In this document: positions 43,501 to 54,204 of the stretch, piece after piece
Position numbering within the stretch: the stretch's first letter is position 1
How the letters are laid out: each line of letters begins with the position of its first letter
Assembly: GCF_947623445.1 (NCBI RefSeq)
Contig: NC_135248.1
Span: forward strand, 372,001 to 436,000
Direction: 5' to 3'
From: Clavelina lepadiformis
Lineage: Eukaryota > Chordata > Ascidiacea > Aplousobranchia > Clavelinidae
DNA length: 64,000 bases
The notes under the pieces: generated by a model
What the model was told of the DNA's origin: nothing
Database searches by the model: none
What the model saw: only the letters and a program-made list of their open reading frames with translations
Position numbers and translations under genes: made by a program

Positions 43501-45325
43501 GAAGAATTAACGTTATTACATCACAGTTACTTTTATGTCATCATAAACATCTGCAGAGCTTCCTCGCTTATCCGGTCTAGTTGGAACAATATTTTTAGAA
43601 ATTTGAGCAGAAAAACAAGAACCGAATAATTAAATTCTTATATCCAAGTGAAACATAACACAGCGGTAATGAACAGAGCTCAATCAACTGCTTGATGGGT
43701 CTAGCTTTGGGGAACACTGATACAGTTGTAGCTGCAAGTGGCATCACAATTTGTTTGTTTTACTGTATTGCTGCCTAATAAAGCCGCTTCATTAGGCGAG
43801 CGTTTCATTGAATGCCAGCTAAACGGGGGAGCTCTGAAACATGGCTCGATTATCTCTGGAAACGGGGTTACCGGTTGTTGAATAATCGATGCCGACCGTC
43901 CGGAGCAAATCTTCGGTTTCTTTTCGCTTCTGATCCAAACTTGACGAGACCGAGACTGTCACCTTTTTTTCTTCCTGGTCGTAAAAACTTTAATTTAGTT
44001 GGGACCAGAGCTGGGCAACCACTTTTTGAAAGTAAAGTGCCGCTCAAGCTCGTCAATAAAAAAAAGGGCGTCGCTCATTTTGTCTCTCAAGCTCTCACTA
44101 TTTTTTGCAATTAGAAAATATTTTCGCTCCTGCACATTTGCATGTTGCAAATTTGATAAGAGGGATTTGATAGAACGTGTCTAACTGAACCCATGAGCGT
44201 GAGATAATTGAGGTAATAGAAAAGAAATTATGGTGTAATAATTGTTCAATACCCAATCCTAATATGGGAGTGCAAAAGTAAAGGAGAGCTTGAATTTCTT
44301 TACACAGTAAATAAAAATTGCAATTAAAAAAAGTATCAAAGCGGTTCAATATTAAATATAGGAGATCGAAAAAATGTAGACTGTAATTTGGAGGAGAGAC
44401 AGAGTGCACGCACAAGTTTCATGAACGTAAAAGCATAAATTTTTATCTTCAAGCTGATTTGTAACAAACAAAGAGAAAAGTTGGTTGTTTGAATTCATAT
44501 CAAATAAACAAAAAATTGAGGCTGCAGTGCAGTGGCAACATTTGCATCTACGCATTCACGATTTCTCATTGAAAATTGCCATACTTTCCAGTTTGGCCAT
44601 TAATGTAGTTGGGCTAACCTGCTCCCCTGGAAACTATGACAGTTTTTGATACAAAGTGTGCATGCAAACACGCAAATTTTGGCGTGATGGTGTGTCAGAC
44701 TGCAGAGTATGGCAAGAGTACAACCGAGATTTTTTTCCAAAACGGCAATGCACCACCACAACAAACCGGTGTTTCCAGAAAAAAGGAGGCACTAATTTAT
44801 AGTTCCAATTTGTACTGCAAAAATAGTGTTTAAAACAGATGTTTCTAAATAAAAACGGGAAACACTGATTTCCCCGGAATATGTATCGTAAGGGGCCATA
44901 CCTTGCCTATCCCAAACGCCTGGCAGCTTTAGGCCACGACCGCAATGTACACCAGCTGCTTCCTTGCACACATACATCACCGGGATTTTGCTTCTGCATA
45001 CCCGAGATCTCTGCGAAAACTGCCATATTCTGCAGTCGGGATGAAGTGCGCTGAAGCTTCAACGCTTTTTTATTTATTATGAATTAGAGTTCAAACAAAC
45101 GCTTTTCTTTGTTGATTTATTTATTAATTGGCGTGATGAGTAAAATATTATAGGCGTGCATGTTGATAATCTCCTGTCTGCAGCTGGTAAAGGTATATAC
45201 ACTTTCCACTACGGCTATCGGCTTACCTCTTTTCGAGAAGCTTTGCTTTGCTTTTCGGCTCGAATTTGCGCAAGACGAGCTTTCTTTCGTTCCAGTTCGG
45301 CTTTCCTATCCATTTTGTCCGACAT
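40558..45325 (-). CDS. DYNC1I: Cytoplasmic dynein 1 intermediate chain
   Basis: WD-repeat subunit that links dynein heavy chains, light chains and dynactin p150. Exons in transcript order: 45325-45227 ([18 protein letters not shown] coiled-coil), unresolved exon(s), 43492-43411, 42615-42491 (LGQSKITL...[14 protein letters not shown]), 42426-42340 (acidic), 42278-41918 ([30 protein letters not shown]), 41856-41694 ([20 protein letters not shown]), 41624-41511, 41455-41322, 41261-41117 ([11 protein letters not shown]), 41055-40909, 40854-40729, 40671-40558. Identified coding length is about 565 residues against roughly 630 in vertebrates, so one or more Ser/Thr-rich N-terminal exons in 43.5-45.2 kb are missing from my model. 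The intron between 42491 and 42426 is only 64 nt. The entry site of exon 3 is ambiguous. Confidence 0.93.
43493..45226 (-). other. DYNC1I first introns with unresolved small exons
   Basis: Candidate in-frame segments on the minus strand include one near 43525-43565 reading [15 protein letters not shown] and one near 43690-43735 reading [13 protein letters not shown]. Both look like pieces of the serine-rich alternatively spliced region, but their phases do not join simply to the flanking exons. The rest is AT-rich, with no independent gene. Confidence 0.4.
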
Positions 45326-45703
45326 TCTTGTACTTTAATGAAGTTGCCGGTTTCCAGCTGGTCAATGTCAGAATGTTGGAAATGTCGGAATTGTAAACAT
45401 CAGTTTCACTTTGAGGGAGTGAGACCTATAGATATCTTATAACTATATACTTAGATGAAAGCACGGTGTACTAAAACATACGTTTCTGTATTTTGCATAC
45501 ATAGTGCAATTATTGCATTTGAACCTAGAAGCGTTGCGTAATATTTAGATTTTAAATGATCAAACAAATGCCCACGTGCTTGCTGCTACAATATATGCAT
45601 TGAGACTTTTTCTAAAATACAAACCTGTCCAGTTCCAAAAGGACAGTTGTTTTACTCAGGTTATATATGGAACCAATTTTGAGTCGTCAGATATAGTCTA
45701 GTT
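45326..45703. other. DYNC1I upstream region
   Basis: Presumed promoter and 5' UTR of DYNC1I, nothing recognised beyond AT-rich sequence. Confidence 0.4.
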
Positions 45704-46280
45704 CAGGGGTCGGCAACGTACGGCCCGCGGGCCGGATCCGGCCCGCAGCATTTTTGCAAATTGTAGTTATTACCGTATTTTACGGACCATAAGGCGCATC
45801 CGATTATAAGTCGCACTGTCAATAAATTGCTTTGATTAGTTTTTTGTTCATACATAAGGTGCACCGGGCTATAGAGTGCAACGTATTTTAAGGAGTATGG
45901 GTTACCGTATAAAGCTCATTAAACAAAAATGCTCATTATATGGCGAACTCAGAATACTCCCCCGCACGTGGTAATTGTTTCGTTGCGCGTGCGTTTTTTT
46001 CCACCCCATTCCTTTCTGCACTGCTTGCGCACAAGACGTTGTGCTGTCAATAAAATTACTTGGTGCTTTCGTTATGAATTGTTGCTATTTTTCTTAGGAT
46101 TAATCCATATAGGCTTAGCTAAATTTGGAGATAATCTGATAAGAACGCCCTGATTCGCCAATTTTAACAACATTATGAAATGTGAAGGAAACGGAAGTGC
46201 AAATGGAAAATTTGTACGGCCCGTTGACACCTGCACAGTTTGGTTTTGGCCCGCGCCTGAAGAAAGGTTGCCGACTCCTG
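45704..46280. mobile_element. hAT-type element with nested repeat
   Basis: Inverted ends CAGGGGTCGGCAAC at the left and GTTGCCGACTCCTG at the right belong to the same GGCCCGCGGGCC-rich class as the element at 6740. From about 45770 an unrelated repeat begins, TACCGTATTTTACGGACCAT followed by AAGGCGCATCCGATTATAAG, a motif I recognise as a widespread animal DNA-transposon family, which appears to be nested inside. A clean target duplication is not visible. Confidence 0.7.
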
Positions 46281-47697
46281 AATTCCAGAACAAGGAGCAA
46301 GATGTGAGATATGAATCACCAAACATGTTTTAATAAACTTGCGAGACAAGAAATCACGGGTAGCATGACGCGCCGCGGGGAGTAGCTGTAGGAAATAGAG
46401 GAGATAAAGTAAAACGTGTAGAAGTATCTAAAGCTAAAACAATAAAGTATACGATAAAAAACGTCGCAAATTGCACAACGGTAACAACTACACACAAGGT
46501 CACTCATTGCAGATGGAACAATTCAGTGTGAGATGTTCTTTACCAAAAATGTTGTAAACAAAGTCATGTTGAAAGATGCGTAATAAATATAACCAAACAT
46601 GTTTTAATCTCCAGTAACCGGTAAAATGCGAATTATCTTTTTCAATTAAGCAAAGCAATAATATTATCATACCAGACTATTTATGATGATGATAGGGGGC
46701 AGAATCACGGATAATAACATTAACAACTAATATCTTGAGTATTTGATGTCGATGTGTCAACCTACTTTTTGTGTGAAAATGGTTTCTACCATTGTTATTT
46801 TCAAGAATGTTAAATGTACAGGTTTTATCCATAGATATCTTATATATAATATAGTTATTATATAAAAGATATCTATGGTTTTTATCAGGCTCTCGCGCAA
46901 AACCTTACATGACTCCAACTTAGTTGTGTTAGTTTCATAATCGTTTTTAGCGAAGTATTATCACTCTGTCAACAAAGAATACATATGATTAAAAAAGATC
47001 TCTGGATCATTTTTTAATGCAATGTTTATACCAAAGCACGTGTAACACGTGTTTTCATTGTACTCCCTTTTGAAATATTTTAACCTTTTTTAGGAATTCC
47101 ACTTCTATTTTGACTGGATGTGTAGTTGTAATACAAATTTAAAGTCAGTTAAATATCCTTTAAGAAACAATATATTTTCACAATCTTTGTACCTAGGGTT
47201 AAATCTATTCCCAATTTATGTTAATGCTGATGCTTTTTTTTTAAATAAACGGATTTTTATTTTTTTTCTATTTTGAAACTATAACAATTTAAATACTAAA
47301 TATTATTTGCGTAAAAAGAAAATATCACATATTACTGCAAATAATACAATTTCTATTCCATTGATAAAGCTACACATAGGCTACTATACATAATTCTCGT
47401 TTAAGAATCATAGGCAACTTTGTGCAATAGGTTAATGAATAGAAAACTGTGATTCATTGGTGTATTAACAAAAAAATGAAGCATAAAGTTATTTTAAAGT
47501 TCTTCTTAACCTAACTGTTTGTCATTCAGAAGCAGTTAGTTTGAATTGTCTTGCAGTGTACAGTGAGGCTGATCTGCTAGTAGTAGGCTAAATACAAGCA
47601 ACAACATATTAGTTTGCAAGTTTAAATAAATATTATAATGCAACTCATCAACAAAGCATAAAGTGATGAAGTAACTAGAGTCTAGATCAGTGCTCTT
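46281..47697. other. AT-rich intergenic sequence with a hairpin
   Basis: No gene is seen. A near-perfect inverted repeat (CCATAGATATCTTATATA and its complement) spans about 46829-46878, able to form a hairpin of about 50 nt. Confidence 0.5.
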
Positions 47698-48203
47698 CAA
47701 CCTTTTTGTCAACGCGGAACCCCTCATGTTTTTTCGCGTTTGTCATGGAACCCCACTAACAAAAGTTTAGAAATTACGAATTGCTTGGTCAGAAAATAAG
47801 ATATTTCGTTATTACACTGTTACACTTCAAAAAATAATTACACACTTCAAAACATAAACAGTTATTACAAAAGTTATAAAGTCAGACATTTAATGACTCT
47901 GTTGTTGTTGCTTTTCTTTTGATCTTATGAGTGTGATGCAACAATAACGTTCTTGTTAACAGCAAGTGACGCAACAATTATATCAATGTTTTATTCGGTT
48001 GTTGACTGCACTCAGCAACTTCTTGTTTAACAAACTGGCCTACTTGGAGTATGAATGCTGTGCAGTGATCGAAAAAAATCGGAATGACGCATCAAAATGC
48101 TGAAGCAAGAAATCAATTTCCCTAAACAAACGAGGAACCCTCGCGGAACCCTTAAAACTCACGGAACCCTAGGGTTCCGCGGAACCCCTGTTGAAGAGCA
48201 CTG
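47698..48203. mobile_element. hAT-type MITE, 506 bp
   Basis: Terminal inverted repeats CAGTGCTCTTCAACC at the left and TGTTGAAGAGCACTG at the right, with a perfect 8-bp duplication GTCTAGAT at 47690-47697 and 48204-48211. Repeated GCGGAACCC motifs lie near both ends. No coding sequence inside. Confidence 0.92.
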
Positions 48204-48211
48204 GTCTAGAT

Positions 48212-48958
48212 AAACCCTTTTTGGTTATTGATATTTCCCATTCCTTAATTGTAACGGGATTATACTGTAACGTTTTCGGTATTTTCTATTGGCAAAGCAT
48301 AAAAGCATCTTTATTATGACTAATTCGCATGTTCCTAATGGCTAGACATATTAGCATCTTTGTTTTGGTTTATTTTACAAGTTTAGATGTGTTTTCGTAT
48401 AGGCTACTGTATATATTTAGAATTGTTCCATCTACAATAAGTGACTTTGTGTAGTGTTAATATTTTATCGTTGTGCCAACATGTGACATTTTTATCGTGT
48501 TCAGCAAGTTTTAGATCAACTAGGCTATACACATTTTACTTTATGCCCCAGAACTCATCCCCAGGCTTATCAAGTTATCACACTGCCCATGACTTCTTGT
48601 CTCGCAAATTGAGTTTAATTGGGTGCACTGTGATTTGGTGAGCAAGGGTTGACATTTTATTCTGCGTGCAGGTTTTTTGTAAGGAATACGTTTAATTTTA
48701 CTGACTTGCTAGTACCTTTGTTTTCATTCAACACAGGATCGAGTTAAGAAATGGAATCTTATTAAAAAGCTTGATGAGCAAGGACTGTCTAATGCCTCTA
48801 TATGACTAACCGTTAAAGCCGGGATATAATAAAGTTATAGCAATTTGTTGTGACAGGAGCTTCTTTGTGCCGGTGGTAAGTATTTCATTTATCTTTTGTA
48901 TTTTTTCTTCATATTATATTTCTTACAGTATTCTTACAGTATTTCTTCATATTATATT
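48212..48958. other. Upstream of the Crypton-like gene
   Basis: AT-rich sequence with possible noncoding 5' exons (an AG acceptor at about 48737 and a GTGGTAAGT donor near 48878). At 48895-48958 the motif TTCTTCATATTATAT occurs twice around two copies of TTCTTACAGTA, creating duplicated splice-acceptor-like sites just before the first ATG. Confidence 0.4.
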
Positions 48959-51900
48959 ATGCCAGCTTATAAAATAACATACCTCAAATGCAATCAAATA
49001 AAACAGCAGCAAAATTTTGTGCAGGATGAAAAATTGGAAGATGATGATAGTGATCAAGAGGAAGATCACGATGATAACAGCGCCGTGGACGCAGAATATG
49101 AACCAGGAGATTCCGAGAATGACACATCGGAGTCTTCTGATACCAAATTAAGGAAGAGTGTAGTAAGTATATCTCCACTGATTCGAATTAAAAGACATCA
49201 GACCAAGGAGAGTCTGGTAGTGGTACTGGTCTGCGGTGTTTATTATTAAATCTTACTGTTGCTTAAATACAATTTTATATTCAAATTAGAAAATAAAGCG
49301 ACGTAAACTCGTCTACAAAGATGAAGTTAATCCTCCCAGGAGTGGGGTTCATTGAAAATCAAAAAAAAGTCAATCAGCAATTATTTGAAGCTCTGGAAAT
49401 AACGTAAGATAAATTACTTTGGCAACATCATTATAACGTTCCTATCTTCGATATGAAGACCAAATTTTTTTTTTAAAGCGAACGCGATCCATACAACTTC
49501 CAAGTTGAAAACTTGGAAGACATCCCGCGAGTAACTGGCTTAACCAAAGCCGCAAGGCTTGCGGTTCAAACGGGAGCCAGGTATGCCAAGCTGTATATAG
49601 CAAATTGTAACAGGAAATACTAACGCTTGTACTTTTTCAGATCGTTTGTAAAGAATGCTGCCAACGAGGCCATTAACCCTGCTGGGTAAGTAAAGCTTTT
49701 GTGAAAACCATAATTAACACGTGCACTTAAAGCGTATGATTTAAAATTTGTTTCACAAAATACTTGCAGATCGTTAAAGAAAGCGATGCTTGCAGGCCAA
49801 GATCTCTTGAGAGAGTAAGTAGTTGCTGTGTTTTCTTGTGCAATACTTCAATAGTTTCTAAAGGTCTAGCAATAGATATGAACATATGGACTGGCATCGG
49901 TATCAAAAGTATTTTCGGAACGTTTCTACCCGCATGTAGCAATGTTTGTTTCGTACGAACTTTCCGTTCATTTCCTTTACTCGGAAAATTTTGGAAATGT
50001 CTGATATGGCATAGAAAAAGGTGAACAAATCAGTTTCATCGAACTAACGAAAGAAGACCGTCTAGCAGCTTATGCACTTGCCTTTTCTATTGCACAGTTA
50101 ATATGTAGTTGGTGAATTTGTGATTCGTACCTTGGTAGCCAAGGTTTCGCGAACGTTGACAGAAAATCCCAGTGTGGCCTCTCAAATAATTTCAAAAAAC
50201 AGTCAAAAATAGTATTAATATTTTTCCAGATCAAAGGAAGATAGTGATGGTGAACCGAGTGAAAGTGGTGGAGGACCGAAAAAAAGACGGCCTCGACCAA
50301 AGAAAAAGTGTCCGTAAGTTCCACTATAATTTTGGCCAGCTTTTAAGTATGAATGGAAGACTGTAAAAAGTGTAAAGCTGAGCTTTTAAGTGTAAAAAAA
50401 CACAAAAGCCAAACATATCCAAACCAACGAAATAATGGTGGTAGTAATTTTTGTAGACTGTGTGGGGTGATGAACTCCAACATCAGCCGGCATATGAGAG
50501 ATCTCCACCTCCAAACATACAAAGGGGAGGGGGAATTTGAATGCCAAATTTTGAATTGCCGGAGTCGTTTTGCTTCTCGTCTTGGCCTTGTGAGACACCT
50601 TCGTGGCAATCGTCACGCTGGTGAACCCGAGGCCAAGGCGATGGCTGCATCTTTAGATCGCCGCAGGAAAACCCTCCCAATGGTAAGTTTTGCTAAATAC
50701 ATACAGTACAAACTGACTGTGCAGTTGAAACAACTTATGCATTGATTTACGTAATTGCTACTTTGTACAGCAAGAGAGTCCCTCCTCCTTCAATTGGGAG
50801 GATATTATGAAAGATTTCTTCGAATTTTTAACGGGGCATGATGAGAGGAGGAGAGCATGGCGAGGGACAGGGTTCATTTGTTAAGAAACATCATTAAAGA
50901 TTGTGAATTTGTGAATTTACAATCTTTCAATATTGAAGATTACAAACAAAAACACGTGCAGGTTAGAACCTCATGTCAATTTCGATTAGTTACATACAAT
51001 ATTCTTTGGTTATACAATAGATAGAATCTACTATGTAATATACTCCTAGAATGTATATATTCAAAGTCTTAGCAAATTTATTTGTATTTAAAAATAGAAG
51101 TAGACCATCTTGCTGTATTTTAGAAATTACAAAGGGAAAAAAAAACACCAGCGACCTTTATTTCCCATTCCAACGCAATGACAAATTTTTTAAACTTCGC
51201 CCTACTGAAAAGACTACCTTTATCATTCAACGTGGGGGAGGCCCTCCTTAACCTGAAAAATAGAAGGGCCTCCTACAGAAAATTTCTCAAGAAAAGGTGA
51301 TTACAAGCGCCGCCTACATTTAACCTTTAAACTGTTGGATACTTTTCTCGTGTTGGTATCTGAAAAATAGTTTTGTTATTGCAAGTAAAACTACTTCCCT
51401 GTTAATAAATATACGTTTGTTAACCACTCTAGATTACTTAAAAATTTGATTTTTCTAGGAGGCAGCTTATTAAAGAACGAGACCGCAGGAATGCGCTGGA
51501 CCCGGAGGAAGTGGCTAGGGTTATGAAAAATAGAATTTTTCATAAAACGGCGCTAGCCACAAAACGTAAATGACAGTTACAGTTGTTTGATATTTTTAGA
51601 TTAGTAATTTTTCGTTGAAAAGGTAACTCACTTTACTCAACAATTATGCAGTCTGGGAAAAAGATCCCGGCGCGGAGATCAGGAGAGCTCATGGGGAAAT
51701 CCTTATGGCTTTCCTGATCATTCAAAACTCGCAGCGCACGAGTGCGGTCCGGAATATGCTGGTGGATGAGCTGACACATGGATGCCAAACAAAAAAACAT
51801 CGTTGGATTGTTCGGGTAAGTTCCCACATTATTCTTTCATGTAGAAAAGTATTAAAAAAAGGATTTTCTTAATGCAGGTGCGAGATCACAAAACCTCTTC

Positions 51901-53940
51901 CACTTACGGAGATGCCACAATTGTGATGCCCGGATGGCTGAAGGAAGGACTGGACAAGCTTGTCCAGTTCAACGGCGGTACTTGTGAGATAGTTTTTCCT
52001 CATCAAGGAAAAGCTCTTACAAGTTCCGCCGCAGCTAAAGTCCTTCAGCGGGTCTGGAAGTTGGCCGGAGGTCGCGGAAAATTTACCGCGACCTCAAACA
52101 GAAAACATTCGGCGACACAAGTAATTGATCTTTACTGCAATTAGACCTAGCAAGATAAATGACAAAATTTCGCTAACAATTAATATATTCTGCTGCAGCA
52201 TTTTCCTAACAGTCAACCAGTGACGTATTCAATATTCAAAACTTCATATTAGGTGAGATCCAAAAGACCAGACAACCGCCTGTTGGTGGCTAAGCATATG
52301 GCTCACAGCTCGGCTACGCAGGAGAGGTACTATGCAAACGAGCTGCAAAACGCCGAAGCTGAACAAGCTTACGAGGTTATAAATGAAATAAGGGTAAGTC
52401 GTTCAAATCAACTAAAATCAACTTAAAATTGGTTTAAAGAATTCTTTTGGATTCCTCGCAATAATTATAAAGGTTTTAACCCTTTGTGTGTATGACTCGT
52501 GAACACATTGTACTCTTGGCAACGAAACAGTTAACTCTTCGCAACGAAACAGCTCGTTGTGAACACACGCTTCCTCCAAGGAAATGGTGGTCAGTAAAAA
52601 AACGAATTATGTTTTTTAATGGCAGTCGTGCAGTTCAGCCGGCAGTGAAGGTGGCAGCGAAGGAAGGAAGGAAGGTGGCAGCGAAGGAGGCCAAAATGTA
52701 GGATCTGATCCTCGAGTTATTCTGCAGCAGGTAGCCTAAATTACCTGAAAAAGTCTGTTAAAAAACAATCGGGGACTATTTTGAAATTTTTGTTTTATAG
52801 ATCGACATCTCTAGTGTTGCAGGTGTTTCAATGCTGCCGGTAAGTTAAAATTTAGTTACGACTTGACATTGAAACTATGGTTTTATTGATATAATTTTAT
52901 GTCACTACAGTACACATGCTTTACGTGTCCAATGCATGCATCAATCAAGCATGGGTTAATAAAATATATATGTACTAGTGACACATATTTAGATGAAAAG
53001 TAGAAATTTTCTTGATATACCAAACGTTCTTTTAATAATATAGGAGAGCCCCAGCACATCTGCAACACCCACGAGAAAGAGGATAAGGAAAAGTGATTCT
53101 AGTGTCGTGGTAAGTACCAGTTTGAGCATTTTAGTATATATCGGGAGATTAGAATATGGCGAAGTACGTCCTGATGTTTGACTGATAGTGTTTGTTTCAC
53201 TCCACATACTTTACGTGACAAATTCATATATGAATGAAACATGTGGTTATCAAATGTACATACCGTAATAATAACCATAACCATTTTAGTAGAGGAAAAA
53301 CACTGTACTGTTTTCTTGATATACCAAAAGTTTTTTTAATAATATAGGAGAGCCCCAGCATATCATCAACACCCTCTAGGAAGAGGAAATCTTTCAGTCA
53401 TTATAGTTTCTCGGTAAGTACTATTCTAAACATTTTAGTATATTGTAATATATAGCATATATAGATACATATTTAATATTATGTAACATTAACAGTATTT
53501 TGATAAATTTAGCCAATAAAACCACATCGATTCTCCCACTTAAAGAAGAGAGAAAAAAAAGTTTCAATTGTGGTAGGTCTTAGTTAAGTTTTTTTTACAT
53601 TTGTATCGCCAAAGTAAAACGTAAAATTTTTTCACAAACATGTGCCTTGTATAGCTGTGTATACGGTAGTTTATTTTCAATGACTTGATTATTTATGAAC
53701 TTGAAAAACTTACTGTTTTTTTAACAGAGATCTCGGCGACAGTTTTCGGCGGATGAGTCGCAGGAAGTGAAGGATTTTTTTGAAAAGTATATCGGAATGA
53801 AGGAGGGAATTAAGTTACAAAACGCTAAAATGGCCCTTGCAGATGGGAACCTGCCCAAATGCAAGAAGTCTTCCAAAACGCCGAAGCAGGTGCAGGACGA
53901 AGTCCGGCAACTAATACGGCGTTCTTTGGATGATATTTAG
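48959..53940 (+). CDS. Crypton-like tyrosine recombinase gene with two C2H2 fingers (one frameshift)
   Basis: Eighteen exons: 48959-49162, 49290-49403, 49479-49580, 49641-49685, 49770-49814, 50230-50313, 50391-50682, 50771-50871, 51459-51565, 51652-51815, 51878-52120, 52253-52393, 52626-52730, 52801-52839, 53044-53109, 53348-53413, 53513-53572, 53728-53940. All phases join except exon 2, one nucleotide too long; a GGGG run at 49344-49347 is the likely site. The product would be about 729 residues: acidic N-terminus, two C2H2 fingers (CRLC...HMRDLH; CQILNC...HLRGNRH), then a tyrosine-recombinase-like domain (about 365-547) with VRDHKTS, TATSNRKHSATQ and the closing HMAHSSATQERYY, then a basic Ser-rich tail. 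That order fits Crypton elements. It could be a live or recently dead transposon, or a domesticated gene. AATAAA lies near 54033. Confidence 0.75.
51640..52393 (+). CDS. Tyrosine-recombinase-like catalytic exons of the Crypton-like gene
   Basis: Three consecutive exons (51652-51815, 51878-52120, 52253-52393). The first carries SQRTSAVRNML, candidate for the first catalytic Arg; the second VRDHKTS, candidate for the beta-hairpin Lys, and TSNRKHSAT, candidate for the box-II region; the third KHMAHSSATQERYY, whose His and Tyr match box II/III spacing of Crypton integrases. Residue assignment is by pattern only. Confidence 0.6.
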
Positions 53941-54200
53941 CCTAAACTCAGATATGCAAAACGACTTTGTTTATGAGTAACCCTTATTGTGTTAACGCAT
54001 GTTATTGTGTTATCGTGCGAAGTTTTTTGAAAATAAACGTAAAAAGTCAAACTGCATAAATTTGCTCAGCAAAGTAAGCTGAGTTGTGTGTAACTCTTGT
54101 AAGAATTCAATAAGAATGCAGCATGGTTAGTGCGGGGAATTTTCATGCGTATAATGTTTGTTCTAGGAGAACAAGTTCCAGGAAAACGCAATCAGTTGTG
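53941..54200. other. 3' UTR of the Crypton-like gene and junction with its partial copy
   Basis: The stop at 53938-53940 is followed by AATAAA near 54033. From about 54205, sequence nearly identical to 51570 onward begins (ACAGTTACAGTTGTTTGATA), marking the start of the tandem duplicate. Confidence 0.65.
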
Positions 54201-54204
54201 GAAA

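Noticed and set aside
43757..43815. Another end of the TA-flanked MITE family (TACTGTATTGCTGCCTAATA)
   Set aside because: Similar in flavour to the GCCGCTTTATAAG ends but with too many differences and no second end found.
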